DNA of 64,000 bases from Typhlomys cinereus (GCA_023101885.1 JALPQD010000415.1:1114520-1178519), one strand, 5' to 3'. Counted from the stretch's first letter, positions 35,020 through 47,130 are shown. A program made the numbers and translations. Notes: a model not told the origin generated them from the sequence alone.

Positions 35020-35985
35020 TTAATATTCTTGAACATTGCAGTAATAGAGTACATGTGGTCCTCTGGCATGTACCTCCCCTCACCTCCCCTCCCATCTCAG
35101 ACTCTTAGATAGGGTTTTGAATGATACCAAGCAAACCTGTGACTGTTGACTTTCTCATGTTTAATTTCCTGCTCACAAATTCTAGGGAATCTTTGGCAAA
35201 CTGATCTCTATAATCACTTCTCTGTATTTTCATCTATTCCACTATATATTTTTTCTTGCATTAATGAGAGCATGCAACTTCCACCAAAATAAATAAAATT
35301 ATTTATAAGTAGTACAGCTATTTGGGCATTACACATGACAGTAGTTCTGGTATGATTTATTTCCTGCTCCTTTTTTTTTCCCCGCACAAATTGTACTCCA
35401 TGAGCTTTCCCAGTGGTCTTTGGTGTTGATGTGACTTCCTCCAAGATGATATTGGCCAGTGTAGGTTAGTGTCATACAGTGGTCTGAACGTGACACTTAT
35501 CTCAGCACAATGTCCTCAGAACTGAAACAAGTGCCTTCAGCACAGTAGCCCCTTCAACACATGCTTCCCTTGTCTTTCTGTTTTTGCATCATAATATGAT
35601 ACAGCATAGGGTTTTTACCAGATCCAATTGTCTGATCTTAGACTCTAGTTTCAAAGTCATGTAAATAAATTTCCTACTTTTCATAAGTTGCTTGGTTTAT
35701 ATAAATTGCTTGGTTTATAATATAAGGACAGAACATAAAGGATGGTCTAAAATAAGCTGTAGATATCTTACTATAACCTTCTGTACAGACAATATTCTAA
35801 GTGATATTACTTTGGTCTTACCTCAAATGTTTTGTCAATCTTGTTATTCAATATTTAAGATGCATTGGAACTTTCCGTATCTTAATAAAAGAATCTAATC
35901 TTCTGGCAGTGATTAATGTACATGTCCTTCAAAACCATTGTTCTTCATTTGTGCAGTTATACTCATCTAAAAGTGCAATTAGAAA
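35020..35985. other. Unassigned noncoding DNA with a small tandem repeat
   Basis: No gene was recognised. Two near-identical units containing TTGCTTGGTTTATA lie next to each other around 35688-35720. Confidence 0.55.
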
Positions 35986-35991
35986 CTCCTC

Positions 35992-36138
35992 AGCTGAGCA
36001 TAGTGGCACATGTCTGTTGTCACAGTACCCTGGAGGACAATGCAGGTGGATCATAATGAATTCAAAGTCAGCCTGGATTACAAAGTGAGAGAGAGAAAGA
36101 GAAAGAGAGAGAGTGAGTGAGAGAGAGAGCGCGCGCTC
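35992..36138 (+). mobile_element. B1 SINE with expanded GA tail
   Basis: The sequence 'cagctgagcatagtggcacatgtctgttgtcacagtaccctggaggacaatgcaggtggatcataatgaattcaaagtcagcctggattacaaagtgag' follows the full B1 order. The tail has become (GA)n and ends in the palindrome GAGCGCGCGCTC at 36127-36138. Confidence 0.8.
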
Positions 36139-36139
36139 A

Positions 36140-36920
36140 GAAAAAAAATTAGTTTGGTTTTTCTAGATTTGACAAGGTTTCTATAATTATCTTAAAACAT
36201 TACTTTAAAATAAATTTTGTATTTTATATTCTAGCTTTAAATATGCCTTTCATTTAAAACACAGAATGCCAGAAAAAAATCAATTATTCCTTAATATTTT
36301 GCACAATGTCTTGTCAATTCTTTTTTAGTGCGTATTTTTTCTATAATTAGGATAGACAATAAGGTAAATTATATTTTCATCTTCCTAAAGTTATTTTGTG
36401 CTAATAAAAGTGATACATTTTCTTGAGTCAATGATATCTGATTCCACATGAAATAATCCCAATTTAAAACATTCAATTTTGGCAGCTAAATAATAAAACA
36501 TACACTTTTTATTCACTAACATGGAGCAATAGATATTATTATTAAAAAACTGACATTTATTTTGTGTGAATAATGTGTATTATAAACAAATTAATAATAT
36601 AAAGTTTTAAAGAAAATGCTAGAATCAATGGAATAAAATGAGTATGAATTTCCACTCCACATTGTGTCATATTATGAAATATTGTATTATTCAATTTTCA
36701 CTAAGTATTATCAGTAAAATCTACAGAAGAATTTTCTGTAAAACATGCATAATTCCTACCCTCAGCATGTATGTTGTATATAAAGAAGACTTAGAAAATA
36801 ATTGCTGTCATATAAGAAAAGATCTCACATGTTTATAAATTAGAAGAAATTTGAAAGAATGACACTTGAAAAACAGATATTTGTGGGCTGCATTCAAGGT
36901 TTGCACACATTTAACAACAG
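36140..36920. other. Unassigned, very AT-rich DNA
   Basis: No gene or confident repeat was recognised. The region is dominated by A/T-rich runs. Confidence 0.55.
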
Positions 36921-36924
36921 TCCA

Positions 36925-37080
36925 TTTCTCTCAGTGCTTTAGTTTCCATTTCTAACAGATGGGGAAAAAACTAGAAACCTTAAGGTCATAGGTAAATCTA
37001 AACAGCATAATACAGCCAGCACCATACCCAGCACATTAGAAACCCTTAGTAATTAGTAACTACTACTCATTTTCATTATA
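36925..37080 (+). mobile_element. MIR/L2-type ancient element
   Basis: Successive landmarks are 'cagtgctttagtttccatttctaacagatgggg' (compare 'cctcagtttcctcatctgtaaaatgggg') and 'agcaccatacccagcacattagaaacccttagtaa' (compare 'agcacagtgcctggcacatagtaggtgctcaataa'). Confidence 0.6.
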
Positions 37081-37084
37081 GACT

Positions 37085-37925
37085 TACCCTCCTGAGAAAA
37101 ATTAGGGAGAATACTTATGAGGTTATTATTATGATAATGCTAGCAAACATTAAAGAGAATAAATTAGCACAGGGATGAGACTGAGTAAAAGAAAAACATA
37201 CATGCAAGTGAAAGGAAATACTGGAATCAGCTTCACAGGAAATGAAGGTGTAAGAACAATGCTGATTTGTGGATTTGAACTCAGGCTGGCAGAACATATC
37301 TTTACAAGCCAAGTCCAGCAAACAAGGAAGCAATCTGTGGATTTAGAACACTGAGGCTGTTTGAAAGTTTTTAAGATTACTTGTATACTTTCTAAGAACT
37401 ATGTGTGAGTTTCTGTATAAATGTGCATTTATATAAATTCATTTACATGTAATTCTACTTTATCCCATTTTTGATATTATAAAAATTTATTCTGGATAGA
37501 CTGGAAAATAAACAAATGTCATAAATCATTTGCCCTACCAATGGTTCCTAAAATCTTAGTTACTACTTGATACTCAGCTAGAAGGTAGTCCCAACAAATA
37601 TTTCTGTTGACCAAGGTAAGGATCCCAGGGCACAGAACCAAAAACAGAGAATCATGGACATAAGGCAAATTGTTTTGCATAAAATACATAGAAACAATAA
37701 AGGACAACTCTTCTATTCAAGAGAAGGGGATAAAGAAGAAAGACTGGTAGGATGCTCACCAAGGAAATCATTTTAAGAATCTGAGAGAAAAATAATAGTG
37801 ACACATAAATTGTACCACTTAAAAGTTTCATGCTGTGTAGGGGAAACATTGATAGCAAGTTGTTATCTCTAAGAAACTTGCTTACTGAAAGTAAGCAAAG
37901 GAAAATGCATATTAATTAAGGTCAC
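37085..37925. other. Unassigned noncoding DNA
   Basis: No gene or confident repeat was recognised in this stretch. Confidence 0.55.
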
Positions 37926-37927
37926 AT

Positions 37928-37976
37928 AGTCTCTCTATCTATCTACTTTTCTATCTATCTATCTAAATATAGATAC
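37928..37976. repeat. Interrupted (CTAT)n microsatellite
   Basis: Short runs of CTAT broken by TTTT and AAATAT. Confidence 0.9.
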
Positions 37977-38078
37977 ATATGCAATGCAGCCAATTATTAA
38001 ATATGCTCACTGCATAAAAATTACAAAGTGAACTTCTAATGCAGTTACCAAAGTAAAAGAAAATTATTATATGAAGAT

Positions 38079-38386
38079 AAAAGATGATCAACCAGGGCTG
38101 GAGAGGTGGCTCAGGGGTTAAGCCTCTGCCTTGCAGGCAGAAGGTCCTGAGTTCGGATGCCAGATCCCACGTATAGACGCCAGGCGGAAGCGGGGCGGCC
38201 TGCCTTTCTGGTCCTGGTAGGGCGGAGCCTGTGAATCCCAGGGCAGAGTAAACAAGGAGGAGGTGGAGGTGGTCCATGGTGGTTCCTGAATCGTCTGTGG
38301 TTCTACACACACATACATGCGCACACGCATACACGCACAATTGAATAAATAATAAATAAAAAAATTTTAGAAAAGATGCTCAACCA
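38079..38386 (+). mobile_element. Young Dip-like B2-superfamily SINE, full length
   Basis: The element occupies 38095-38370. It is flanked by a 16-bp duplication with one mismatch (AAAAGATGATCAACCA at 38079, AAAAGATGCTCAACCA at 38371). The tRNA-like head carries a box A-like TGGCTCAGGGG at 38107-38117 and a box B-like GAGTTCGGATGCC at 38149-38161, so it was an RNA polymerase III unit. The tail holds several AATAAA signals. The body contains the CAGGCGGAAGCGGGGCGG and GGAGGTGGAGGTGG blocks that recur in the 41.8 and 47.2 kb copies. Open frames crossing it are shadows of the SINE. Confidence 0.92.
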
Positions 38387-38530
38387 ATCTATGATTTTTA
38401 GCCCTAATTACATGTGCATTAAATGCCATACTGATAGAATTGAAATTATAAAAAGACCGTTGCATTAATTTTTCCTGGAAGAACAAAGTCTGTTTATATA
38501 AGAATAGTAGATATTTGGACCAAAAATAGT

Positions 38531-38532
<2 letters not shown>

Positions 38533-38562
<30 letters not shown>
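38533..38562 (+). repeat. A30 homopolymer
   Basis: Thirty uninterrupted A residues. It could be the tail of a heavily truncated retrotransposon; no element body is recognisable directly upstream. Confidence 0.95.
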
Positions 38563-38563
<1 letters not shown>

Positions 38564-38564
38564 G

Positions 38565-39120
38565 ATTTCACATAAGTCAGGCTGGGTAAACCAAGGAAAT
38601 TAGTGTTACTTATAGAAGCAGAGGGAGGTGGGTCATATTTTACTTACAGAAACATGGGCAACTCACAAGTGGCTAAAAAAAAATCTGTCTCACATGGCAA
38701 CCATCAACTGTTTGTAAGTCCCCAAGGAGGGGTGGAGCTTGATGACCCCTCCCAATCTCCATGATGAGATGATAAAGGGGAAAATTACGTGATGTGTGTA
38801 ATCGCAGCTCAGAATGGAAGACGACAATGGCTGCATGTCATGTGTTTGTGTGTGGGGTTTTCTATACGGTTCTACTACCATTTCCTCTGGCTTTTGTGTT
38901 TTCTGCCCACTCTTCTTTGATGTTCCCTGAGCATCGGCGTACCCATACAGTGGTTCTACCCAGAGAGGAATATTCAAGAGTTACTTGTTCTCAGCAGTTT
39001 GATCAGTTATATGTGTCAGCAGTTACCATAGACCACTGCAAGAATAACTCTCCTTGACAAAAGTAGGCAGGATACTTAGAAGACTATTTTACAGGCACAT
39101 AATAATCATTTAGCAAAACA
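38565..39120. other. Unassigned noncoding DNA
   Basis: No gene or confident repeat was recognised in this stretch. Confidence 0.5.
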
Positions 39121-39124
39121 GTAG

Positions 39125-39745
39125 CTGCTTCCTTACTATAGCCTATGACATCCCCAGTTACAGGTGTCTTGAAGTACCAGACATAAGCTTTATTTACAAA
39201 ACTGGCCTTAGACCCAATCAGAAAGCAGCTGGTTGAATATATAATATATATTCTACTATTTCCTCAGTGAACCCTTTTACCTAGATCTTTATTAATGTGG
39301 CACAAAGTGTCCACGACTGAGTAAGACTATTGATAATTCTCTCAGCAGCCTACATGGTATATTTCAGCACCATGAAAGCAAGCCAGTAAAGAAGATTCTA
39401 ACTAATTTCTATTTTTCCTCATATCCTGCAACTAAGCGTGGTATCTTCAACAGCAGAGTCTTACCATCTTGTTCTGCCAGAGAGCAAACAGTAGTGGGCA
39501 TTAGCAAAACACTATTTTGGGAGTGGGTGGGCATTAGAGGTCTTGGTGGTCAACAATCAAGGGAAGTTTTTTTTTTTTTTTTAATCCTATGACTTCTGGA
39601 ATCTTCTCATTCCTTCTATACAGGGCACCTTCATTCAGATGCTTCAATTGTTCCTTTCAGCATTTAAAGTCACAGCCATTGGAAGATCAGCACAGATTTC
39701 TGAAAGATTTCAGAGCTGAGCATTTTTTTTTTTGGCTTGTATAGA
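39125..39745 (+). mobile_element. Probable old rodent L1 (Lx-like) 3' UTR
   Basis: The text 'gacccaatcagaaagcagctggttg', 'gactgagtaagactattgataattctctcagcagcctacatgg', 'gaaagcaagccagtaaagaag', 'gtcttaccatcttgttctgcc' and 'gagtgggtgggcattagagg' follows, from memory, a widespread murine L1 3' UTR. It is noncoding. Sequence up to about 40540 may be a continuation but could not be assigned. Confidence 0.45.
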
Positions 39746-39749
39746 CTTT

Positions 39750-40545
39750 TAGGTGTCCTTATTAAAATCTGTAGAACATTTAGAGTCTAGTATCTTATTT
39801 CTATGAAATTTGTTCTTTTGCAGAGTGTGAGTACTGTCTCTGAAGCCCTACTGCCTATCACTCTGGACTGATGCAAATTGATCACAGAAATCATCGGTTG
39901 AGGAGATATGAAGAAAATGGTAACAAGAGCATGGAAAGATTCCAAATCTATATCAATTGTTCTCCGCATCATGACGGAGGAATATACCTTAGCTACTCTT
40001 CTACAGTTTGCTCATTTTCCTTGAGCCTTCCTCATCTGGGATTGCTGCGCCAGGGCTCCAGACAACTTCCCAACTGAAATAGGTGCAAGAGTGTCAAAAC
40101 TGGTTTTCCTCTCTGTCTCTGGCTGGCCTGGAGCCAAAGAAAGTACATCCATGCTCCTTTTGGGACTGACAGTTGCTGCACCAGAGCTGTGGCTCCTGAT
40201 TGGCCACACTTGGCTGCTGGGAGGGTCCTGAATTTGGGAAACAATCTCAGCCACCACCTTGCTTCTTTAGTACACAAGTGAAACCTCCCAGCTCTGGGGC
40301 AAGCTTGGATTTTTTCCGACGTGCTCTAACATCTATTCATTTGTTAAACTCTTTCCTTGGGATGCAAAGCCTTCCAGAAGTTTAGGAGAACTTAATTTGG
40401 TCTTCTCTCATTTTTTAACTCTTAGAAATCAGACCAACGTTCAAGTCTAAATCATTGTGGTTTGCTAGAATCCTCTCTTGCATCCTAAGGATCATGCCCC
40501 ACTTTATAAGGATTGGGAAAAAAAATCTCAAAATTGATACATGGA
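39750..40545. other. Unassigned noncoding DNA
   Basis: A somewhat more GC-rich part at 40000-40280 has frames of up to 81 codons on both strands but no recognisable domain. It is possibly repeat-derived. Confidence 0.45.
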
Positions 40546-40550
40546 TCTCC

Positions 40551-40906
40551 TGATAGTTAACCTTGGGTGTCAACTTGACCACACCTAAGGTCGGCTGAGA
40601 CTATCTGAAGAGATTATCTGGATCAATAAATTTAAAATACAAAGACCAGCCCTCAATCCTATTGGAGCCTCCCAGTAGCAGACCAGAGAAAAGAAACCAT
40701 AGAACAGAAGACTGGAAGAAAAGAGACTCTCCAAGGATGCCTGCAGTGACATCCTGCCTCCAGCTTAGTCATCAGCCATGTCGTCTCCGCCATGAACGAC
40801 TGTCTCTTTCCCTCTAGAACTGTAAGCTGAATAAATCTCCCTTTCTACCTTAAGTTGCTTGGCCTTGAGTGCTCTCTCACAGCAACAGTTAAGAGTAACT
40901 GCTACA
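40551..40906 (+). mobile_element. ERVL-MaLR-type LTR, sense
   Basis: It starts TGATAGTTAACC, followed by 'ggtgtcaacttgaccacacc', and ends near 'agagtaactgctaca' (CA at 40906). The 3' part 'ctgtaagctgaataaatctccctttctaccttaagttgc' contains an AATAAA signal, as expected near the R/U5 boundary. Flanks read GATCTCC before and GATCCCC after, a possible imperfect duplication. Confidence 0.65.
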
Positions 40907-40909
40907 GAT

Positions 40910-41800
40910 CCCCAAGTTTCTGCATATTCAACTTTTTTTCTTAACTTTGCCGTGAGCGTGCTCTTTTCTATCATAATTGCTCATTTAACTGGGAAAGATC
41001 TTTCTGCGAATTCAGCTAAGCATCCTTTGCATGGCTTCTTGCTCAGAACAGAGGCCATATAACTGATACTGCAACCTATAAACAATTCCATCTCAAGCAT
41101 GCTACTTTCAAGGATTTTATAAGCATTTTGGGATGTCCCCACACTTGCTTGATATTTATGAAGGAGTCTTGCTACCTCGAAGAAGTAGTTAGCCACTTTG
41201 GTGTTCTCCCATGGATACTCATCCTTCCATCTGAATGACTTAGTTACATAGATTTTCACTTGTATCAGTGTCAACACAACTGTTACATAGATGAGAAGTT
41301 TGTCCTATCCTACTCTAGCAAGAATTGTACAATATTGAGATTATTTCTGCAGATACTTTACACTAAGCAGTTTAATGTCTCATCACTTGTAATAGAAAAT
41401 GCCAGTCGCCTTCCAAATGCATCTTCATATCTTTCAATCCCCCTACCTTCCTTACTAAGCATCATGTAATTTCTCCCAATGAGATTAAGAACATATCTAC
41501 CCAACCCAATGGGACACAAATGACTGACCAAAGAAAGAATTCTATCCAAGTATATAGGTTGGTGAGCAAATGAGAAAAAAATAGGACAACTTATGGTAAC
41601 ATTTGCAAAAGATTAGTCACAGGAGTATGAGCAACATACAATGAGCTACACACCACAGACGAAAATGATTCTTGCCCACCCATTCTGTTTATATGCTCAG
41701 AGTGGGATAATACCTCACGAGCCCCTTCTCTTCCCTCTGCAATGGAGAGTTGATGCATCCACCTTGTGCAGGCCTTGTGTGGACACTCACAACTACTGAG
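40910..41800. other. Unassigned noncoding DNA
   Basis: No gene or confident repeat was recognised. Small frames on both strands lack coding character. Confidence 0.5.
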
Positions 41801-41808
41801 TTTAAATT

Positions 41809-42118
41809 GGCAATGGTCTGGGCTGGAAAGGTGGCTCAGGGGTTAAGCCTCTGCCTTGCAGGCGGAAGGTCCTGAGTTTGGATCCTAGACCCCACGTATA
41901 GACGCCAGGTGGAAGTGGGGATGGCCTGTGTTTCTGGTCCTGGTAGGGCAGAGCCTGTGAATCCCAGGTCAGAGTAAACAATGAGGAGGTGGAGGTGGTC
42001 CATGGTGGTTCCTGAATTCGTCCATGGTTCAACACATGCACACACGCATAAACGCACAATTGAATAAATAATAAATAAATAAAAGAAAAACCATATTAAA
42101 AAAAAGAAGGCAATGGTC
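41809..42118 (+). mobile_element. Young Dip-like B2-superfamily SINE, full length
   Basis: The element spans about 41819-42108. It is flanked by GGCAATGGTC at 41809-41818 and 42109-42118. Head, body and AATAAATAATAAATAAATAAA tail align by eye with the 38.1 kb copy with few differences. Box A-like TGGCTCAGGGG is intact; the box B-like site reads GAGTTTGGATCC. Confidence 0.92.
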
Positions 42119-42439
42119 ATGTGGTGCTAGCACGAGAGCATTACACAGCATAGTCAAATTCACAGCTGTGCTTGAGGGCTTCAATACTATGGTACCTAGC
42201 AGGCAGATAATGAGTGAGGACAGAGAAGGACTAAGAGCAGCCAACTAACTGAATATGATGGGCATTCACAGAATGCTTCACCCCAAAATAGTGGAATAAC
42301 ATGACGCGTATCATACTGTGGGATGGTGAGAATCTACATTTGTACTGATTTCTGTCTATGTACACAAACTGGATGAGTGTGGGAAAAAATAGTAGCAAGT
42401 GAACCAGGAGTTTCCAGAGTAAATAATAAACAAGAAAAA

Positions 42440-42444
<5 letters not shown>

Positions 42445-42489
<45 letters not shown>
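42445..42489. repeat. (AT)n microsatellite, about 22 units
   Basis: Uninterrupted AT dinucleotides. Such tracts can extrude cruciforms and are prone to length errors in assembly. Confidence 0.97.
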
Positions 42490-42492
<3 letters not shown>

Positions 42493-43385
42493 GTTTCAAG
42501 AGATTTCTTTAGTACTCAGGAATTACTTTAAGAAGAATACTAAAGCTACATCTCAATTGAGTAGCGAAGCTAAGAATAACCCCCTTCTATAAGAATATTT
42601 GAATTGAGAGACATAGCCTTGGTAAAGACAAATAGTGGAGTTTTTGCTTTTCTACAATGTTAACCTGAAGATTAGAAGCCATGGACACAAAATGCACCTC
42701 TTACACAAAAGGGCTTATGATATCATTTATTCTGAGCAAATATGAGGGACCATATTCTGAGAACATGAGTACAGGTTCTCAATTAACTTGTTCATGCAGA
42801 AGTAGCTACATGAGCTTTTGTGGAACAACAGAAAGTCAGAAACCATAGCATTTTCCAAATGCTCTGGAAGGAAGGTGAGGGAAAGGCAAGAGGTCACTAC
42901 AATGCAAGTCTTCCAATGTTCCTGATCATGTTAGCGTCCGGGTTCCTGGGGAAGAGCAGAGCACTAATACATTCCAAAAGTTTTCCTCTAGACTTGAAAT
43001 GATGTAAGGTTAGACACAGGATTAGGCAGAGAATGGCTATTAAGGGTACTAAAGATAGATCAACATCATTTGTCTCTGGATCTATAATATTTCAACTTGC
43101 TCCAATCTCAAATTCCTAATTACTCAAATGAGTCTTGCAGGATCATTAGCAGAGATGTGGCTTTTTCTGTTATCTTTTAGTTAACAAAATTTAATTGCTT
43201 TTTCATTACAAAATAGAAGCATACAATGTTAGAAAACATTGAGGGAAGGCTGCTGAGATGTCTCAACAGGGAAAGGCAGCTTTCTCTCTCCCTTCCTTCC
43301 ATCTTTCCTTTCCTTTCTCTCTAAAATAAAATATTTCTAAACAACTGTGTGCTTTGTATTTCAAGTAGGTTTTTAACGTTTTTCC
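42490..43385. other. Unassigned noncoding DNA
   Basis: No gene was recognised. A short stretch at about 43249-43285 ('ggctgctgagatgtctcaacaggg') resembles the head of a B2-type SINE, but no body follows. Confidence 0.5.
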
Positions 43386-43387
43386 AC

Positions 43388-43463
<76 letters not shown>
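43388..43463. repeat. (ATCT)n microsatellite, about 18 units
   Basis: Tetranucleotide repeat with a single interruption near 43446. The predicted Ile-Tyr-Leu-Ser repeat frame is an artefact. Confidence 0.97.
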
Positions 43464-43469
43464 CAAATA

Positions 43470-44630
43470 GACAATCATTCAGGTGTATCTGTCAGTATTG
43501 CCAGTGCATTTACATGGATGTTTCTGAAAAACAATGCTTGCTTTATTGATACCAAGCTATTTCTAGCATAGATCATCACACTTACATCAACCCATTCACA
43601 CTTGGCAAAAATATGACACTTGTATTTTTCTTGATAAAAATTATGATTTGTATCAAGGAATATTCAGATGCATCTCTCTCGTTCCCTAAGAGAAATTCTG
43701 GAAATGTTTATCTAGGGCAATGATCATACTTACACTTTTCTTTTGATGAATATTCCTAAGCACTACCCTGGAAAGGTGGCATACAATGTTTTCTTTCATG
43801 GGATTGCCTTGTCTTATAACTTAAATATCACATCTCAAAAGCGCCCCGTGTCTCAAGAGAGTGGCAGTCTCCTCACTACTGTCAATGTTAAATGATGAGA
43901 GCAGCTGATTCTAAAACTTACAAGCAACAGTCCCTGTTCTCCTCTACATTTGAGGTGCAAGCACGGCTGTCATTCATGAAATGCTAAGCAGCTAATGCAT
44001 TCTTAATTCTCTTTGCAACCAAAGTACTAGATAGAATATTTGTTGCAGATATTTATGCCCAAGGGAATGATGCCATTTCTTGAGTGAGCCTCTGATTTTT
44101 AAATAGAAGAGATGTGTCAGACAGCATTTGGCAATGAAAACAGAAAATATAATGTGATATTCACTGCTTCCTGAAAAATGCATAAGTAGACTTTAGCATC
44201 AGGTAAATAATTCTCTCTTGGACATTACACTTTTCAATGTACTGAAACCAATTGGGGAGACAGATAAGGAAAAGAAAATAATTCATACCCATATTTCTTA
44301 TGAAGATCACAGTGTTTTCATTTCAACTATTGCTCTGAACAGGTAATTACAATAGTTTTTCACAAAATACAGACTCTAGGCACAAGAACTGTATTTATGG
44401 ACTTTATGCACATGCTCTGGGATCCTTTAAATATAGTTCACACTCTAGAAATAAGTACCACTTTTAACTTAAGTGCATATTCAAGTGTAACTGACAGACA
44501 TCAATATCCACACAGTTACTGCACTGCTTTGTTGAAATGCCAATGTCATTGCACAAAAACTGCATCATTTGCCATTTGCTGTTTTATGCGTCAGTCTGAT
44601 TTACTCTCATTGGCCTACTGACCTTTTCTC
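43470..44630. other. Unassigned noncoding DNA
   Basis: No gene or confident repeat was recognised in this stretch. Confidence 0.5.
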
Positions 44631-44631
44631 T

Positions 44632-44719
44632 CTTGGTGTCTATTTATGTACCCTATTTACATTCATATTTGCAATCTTGGTGTCTACTTACTTACCCTAT
44701 TTGCATTCAAATTTGCATA
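44632..44719. repeat. 44-bp imperfect tandem duplication
   Basis: Two adjacent 44-bp units, 44632-44675 and 44676-44719, both start CTTGGTGTCTA and contain TACCCTATTT. They differ at roughly five internal positions plus the last two bases, so the event is older than the 39-bp duplication at 8.2 kb. Confidence 0.85.
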
Positions 44720-45059
44720 TGCCCCTGTCACACACATTGACTGTTGTTTGCACCCTCTTCCCCATCTTTACTTCTACATTCCTTCAGAAACTTCCAATCA
44801 TTACCAACTCCAAATTACGTGGAGACATAGCCAGGTACAGTTAGATAAGATACTTACTTTGCTCACATCTCCCCAAACCTTCACCCTGAATCTTCTCATC
44901 AGTAGACCTAACCAACTAGAAAATATCATAAAAAAAGCCAACACAAATGCTTTTCATGTCTTTTCTCTAATATGTGGAAAATTACAACGTATGCAGGCAG
45001 AAAAATGTGATATCGTAGGATGGCAAATAACCTAAAAGGAAACAAAAATAAGTTAGTAC

Positions 45060-45262
45060 TTACTGAATGCTTTTGAACTTCTCATCAGGTTTATAACATA
45101 AAAGTTATTCATCTACATAGTACCTTAACTTAGTCAACATTATTATTGTTATTATTACTATTGTCTATAAATGAAGAAATTATTAAAAGATTTGCCTGAT
45201 GTCATATTAGCTCAGTGGAGAGGGAGTACAGTTTTACTCTTATCAGGGATTGGATCTTAATT
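45060..45262 (+). mobile_element. MIR/L2-type ancient element
   Basis: The pattern 'tcatctacatagtaccttaact... attattattgttattattactattgtctataaatgaagaaattattaaaagatttgcctgatgtcatattagctcagtgg' matches the MIR core: 'attattatccccattttacagatgaggaaactgaggc... cttgcccaaggtcacacagctagt'. Confidence 0.55.
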
Positions 45263-45264
45263 GT

Positions 45265-46315
45265 TTATCATAAAATTATTTTATTCCTGGAGGAACACCA
45301 TTACCTTCTGGTTTCAAAACCTGTTTCAGGGCTGTTTCATGAATTTCCAAGATCCTTCAGATCCTAAACACTGAAGTCTGGTGAACCAAATCTCTCCTGT
45401 ATTTCTTAGTCTTCTTCTCAGAGACAATCATGTGGTGGCCATACATGGAGTTCTGTGTGGAGCCGCGGGTCTGTGAATGCCACTTCCTTGAAAATGTGTC
45501 TCATAAAGACTCAAAACCGTTACTCTCATGACACAAAAAAGCTTGAAAATACGTTCAATGGTCAATGGAAGAGATGATCATCATGAAGAGTTGAATATTT
45601 GTGTCATGATGAATAAATGGGAACTAAAACCCATGATTTCTCTAAGTCCACTTTACTTTTGATAGTGAAAAATTCATTTATGAAATAGCCCTTTCGATAA
45701 ACATTCAGCATCAACTCTACACAGTGTATTAATTAAGTGTTAGAGATGGTGAAATGTGGAACTCATACTTGTATGCAAAGTACACTATCAGTAACTAAAC
45801 AGAGAAATTATTATTATAAAATATTTTATATGGATTCAAGAGAGTATCTTCTCATCAGCACTCAATTCTACTTAGTTAAAATTGGGCATCTATATGCATG
45901 TTAATGATGAAAATGAAATGTTTACTTTTATATTAAACTTATAATTTAGTAATAAAACCATGCTAGTTCATTGCTTTGAAGAATACATTCTAGAAAAATG
46001 GATTCCTAGTTCATTATTTTTATTGTTTTCATAGATTTAAAGAAGGGGTGAGAGGGGAGGAAAAGGGATCATGGACATTATTAAATCATTTTCTTTGAAT
46101 ATCAAAAAGTTCTTAATTAAAACTACCATTTTAAGTGTTTCCATTAATGGATAGTCAGACAGACTGAGCAGTTCCATTCAGAATACTGGTTGTTCTTTGT
46201 TCCATTTTAAATTTTAATCATATATATATATATATCACAATTAAAGATCTAATGGGTTACTTTCTTTTCACAAATTATTGTAGACATTTGAAGCATAGGT
46301 ATATGGAAGAAGCCA
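45265..46315. other. Unassigned AT-rich DNA
   Basis: No gene or confident repeat was recognised. A short (TA)n is at 46220-46236. Confidence 0.5.
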
Positions 46316-46319
46316 TATT

Positions 46320-46745
46320 GAAGATGTCATACAGGGTGGTTTAAGAGACAACAGGCATCTACCTCTCCCCCACTCCAATAGACTGTAGCTTAGAGATCTC
46401 CTGTGTGCTGTTCTTCAAACAGTACATTATCCAATAATGTGCTCAGTGTAGTCAGGTAACCTGTGGGGTCTGAGGAAATCCTTACTCTCCTGCCACAACA
46501 GTTGCAGGAAAGAGAGGCAGGTATCCCTTTTCCAGGAGTGCTAGAGTTGTAACATCCTAAAATCCCCAATAGCATCAGCCCAAATTCTGGTCTTTTATGT
46601 CGCCTTGCAGTTGCCATTTTGTTACCAGCTTTATACCATCCAGAGGTCTCAAGGATGGGAATCTAGTCGTGTACTGGGCAAGGGCTCTGTGTCCAGAGCA
46701 GTCCAGAAACTGCCCTACTCAGATTGCTTTCTTAGGAATCTTTAA
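46320..46745. other. Unresolved, locally GC-richer block, possibly an LTR on the minus strand
   Basis: Read on the minus strand it contains CATAAAAGACCAGAATTTGG, a TATA-like element followed by sequence reminiscent of an LTR R region, and 'ctttcctgcaactgttgtggcaggag'. No partner LTR was found. A 75-codon frame lies on the same strand but has no recognisable domain. Confidence 0.3.
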
Positions 46746-46749
46746 ACCA

Positions 46750-47128
46750 TGCTGAATAGTTTGTCTTATTTTCTATATCTGTCAGAGCTAGCTTTTTGTG
46801 TGAAAATGTGTTCATTTTTATTATATTTAAATATCCGTGATTCATTCTTTTGTGTAATTAGATGGGAGTAAGTATTCTTTATTCTTCCAAAGGTTAGTAT
46901 TACTGGGAACAAATTGTTGGTATAGTCACATATCAACATGCGACCGACCCCTTCATTAGCTCTAAAGCAGCTTATTTTGATTTAAAAAAAAGACACCTTT
47001 CAACAGAATATTTTTCTCTGAGTTATATTCTGTCTCCTTTAGAAGATGATGTCAAAGATCTTATTTTCTGTTAAAAGCCAATATTCTACATAAAGGGAGG
47101 AAAAGTCCAATTGAACCTGCTTTATTTT
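46750..47128. other. Unassigned AT-rich DNA
   Basis: No gene or confident repeat was recognised in this stretch. Confidence 0.5.
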
Positions 47129-47130
47129 TT

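Noticed and set aside
38095..38165. tRNA-like sequence with box A and box B
   Set aside because: It is the head of a B2-superfamily SINE with a body, tail and target duplication, not a functional tRNA gene.
43388..43463. Regularly spaced repeats as a CRISPR-like array
   Set aside because: It is a simple tetranucleotide microsatellite without spacers, in a mammalian genome.
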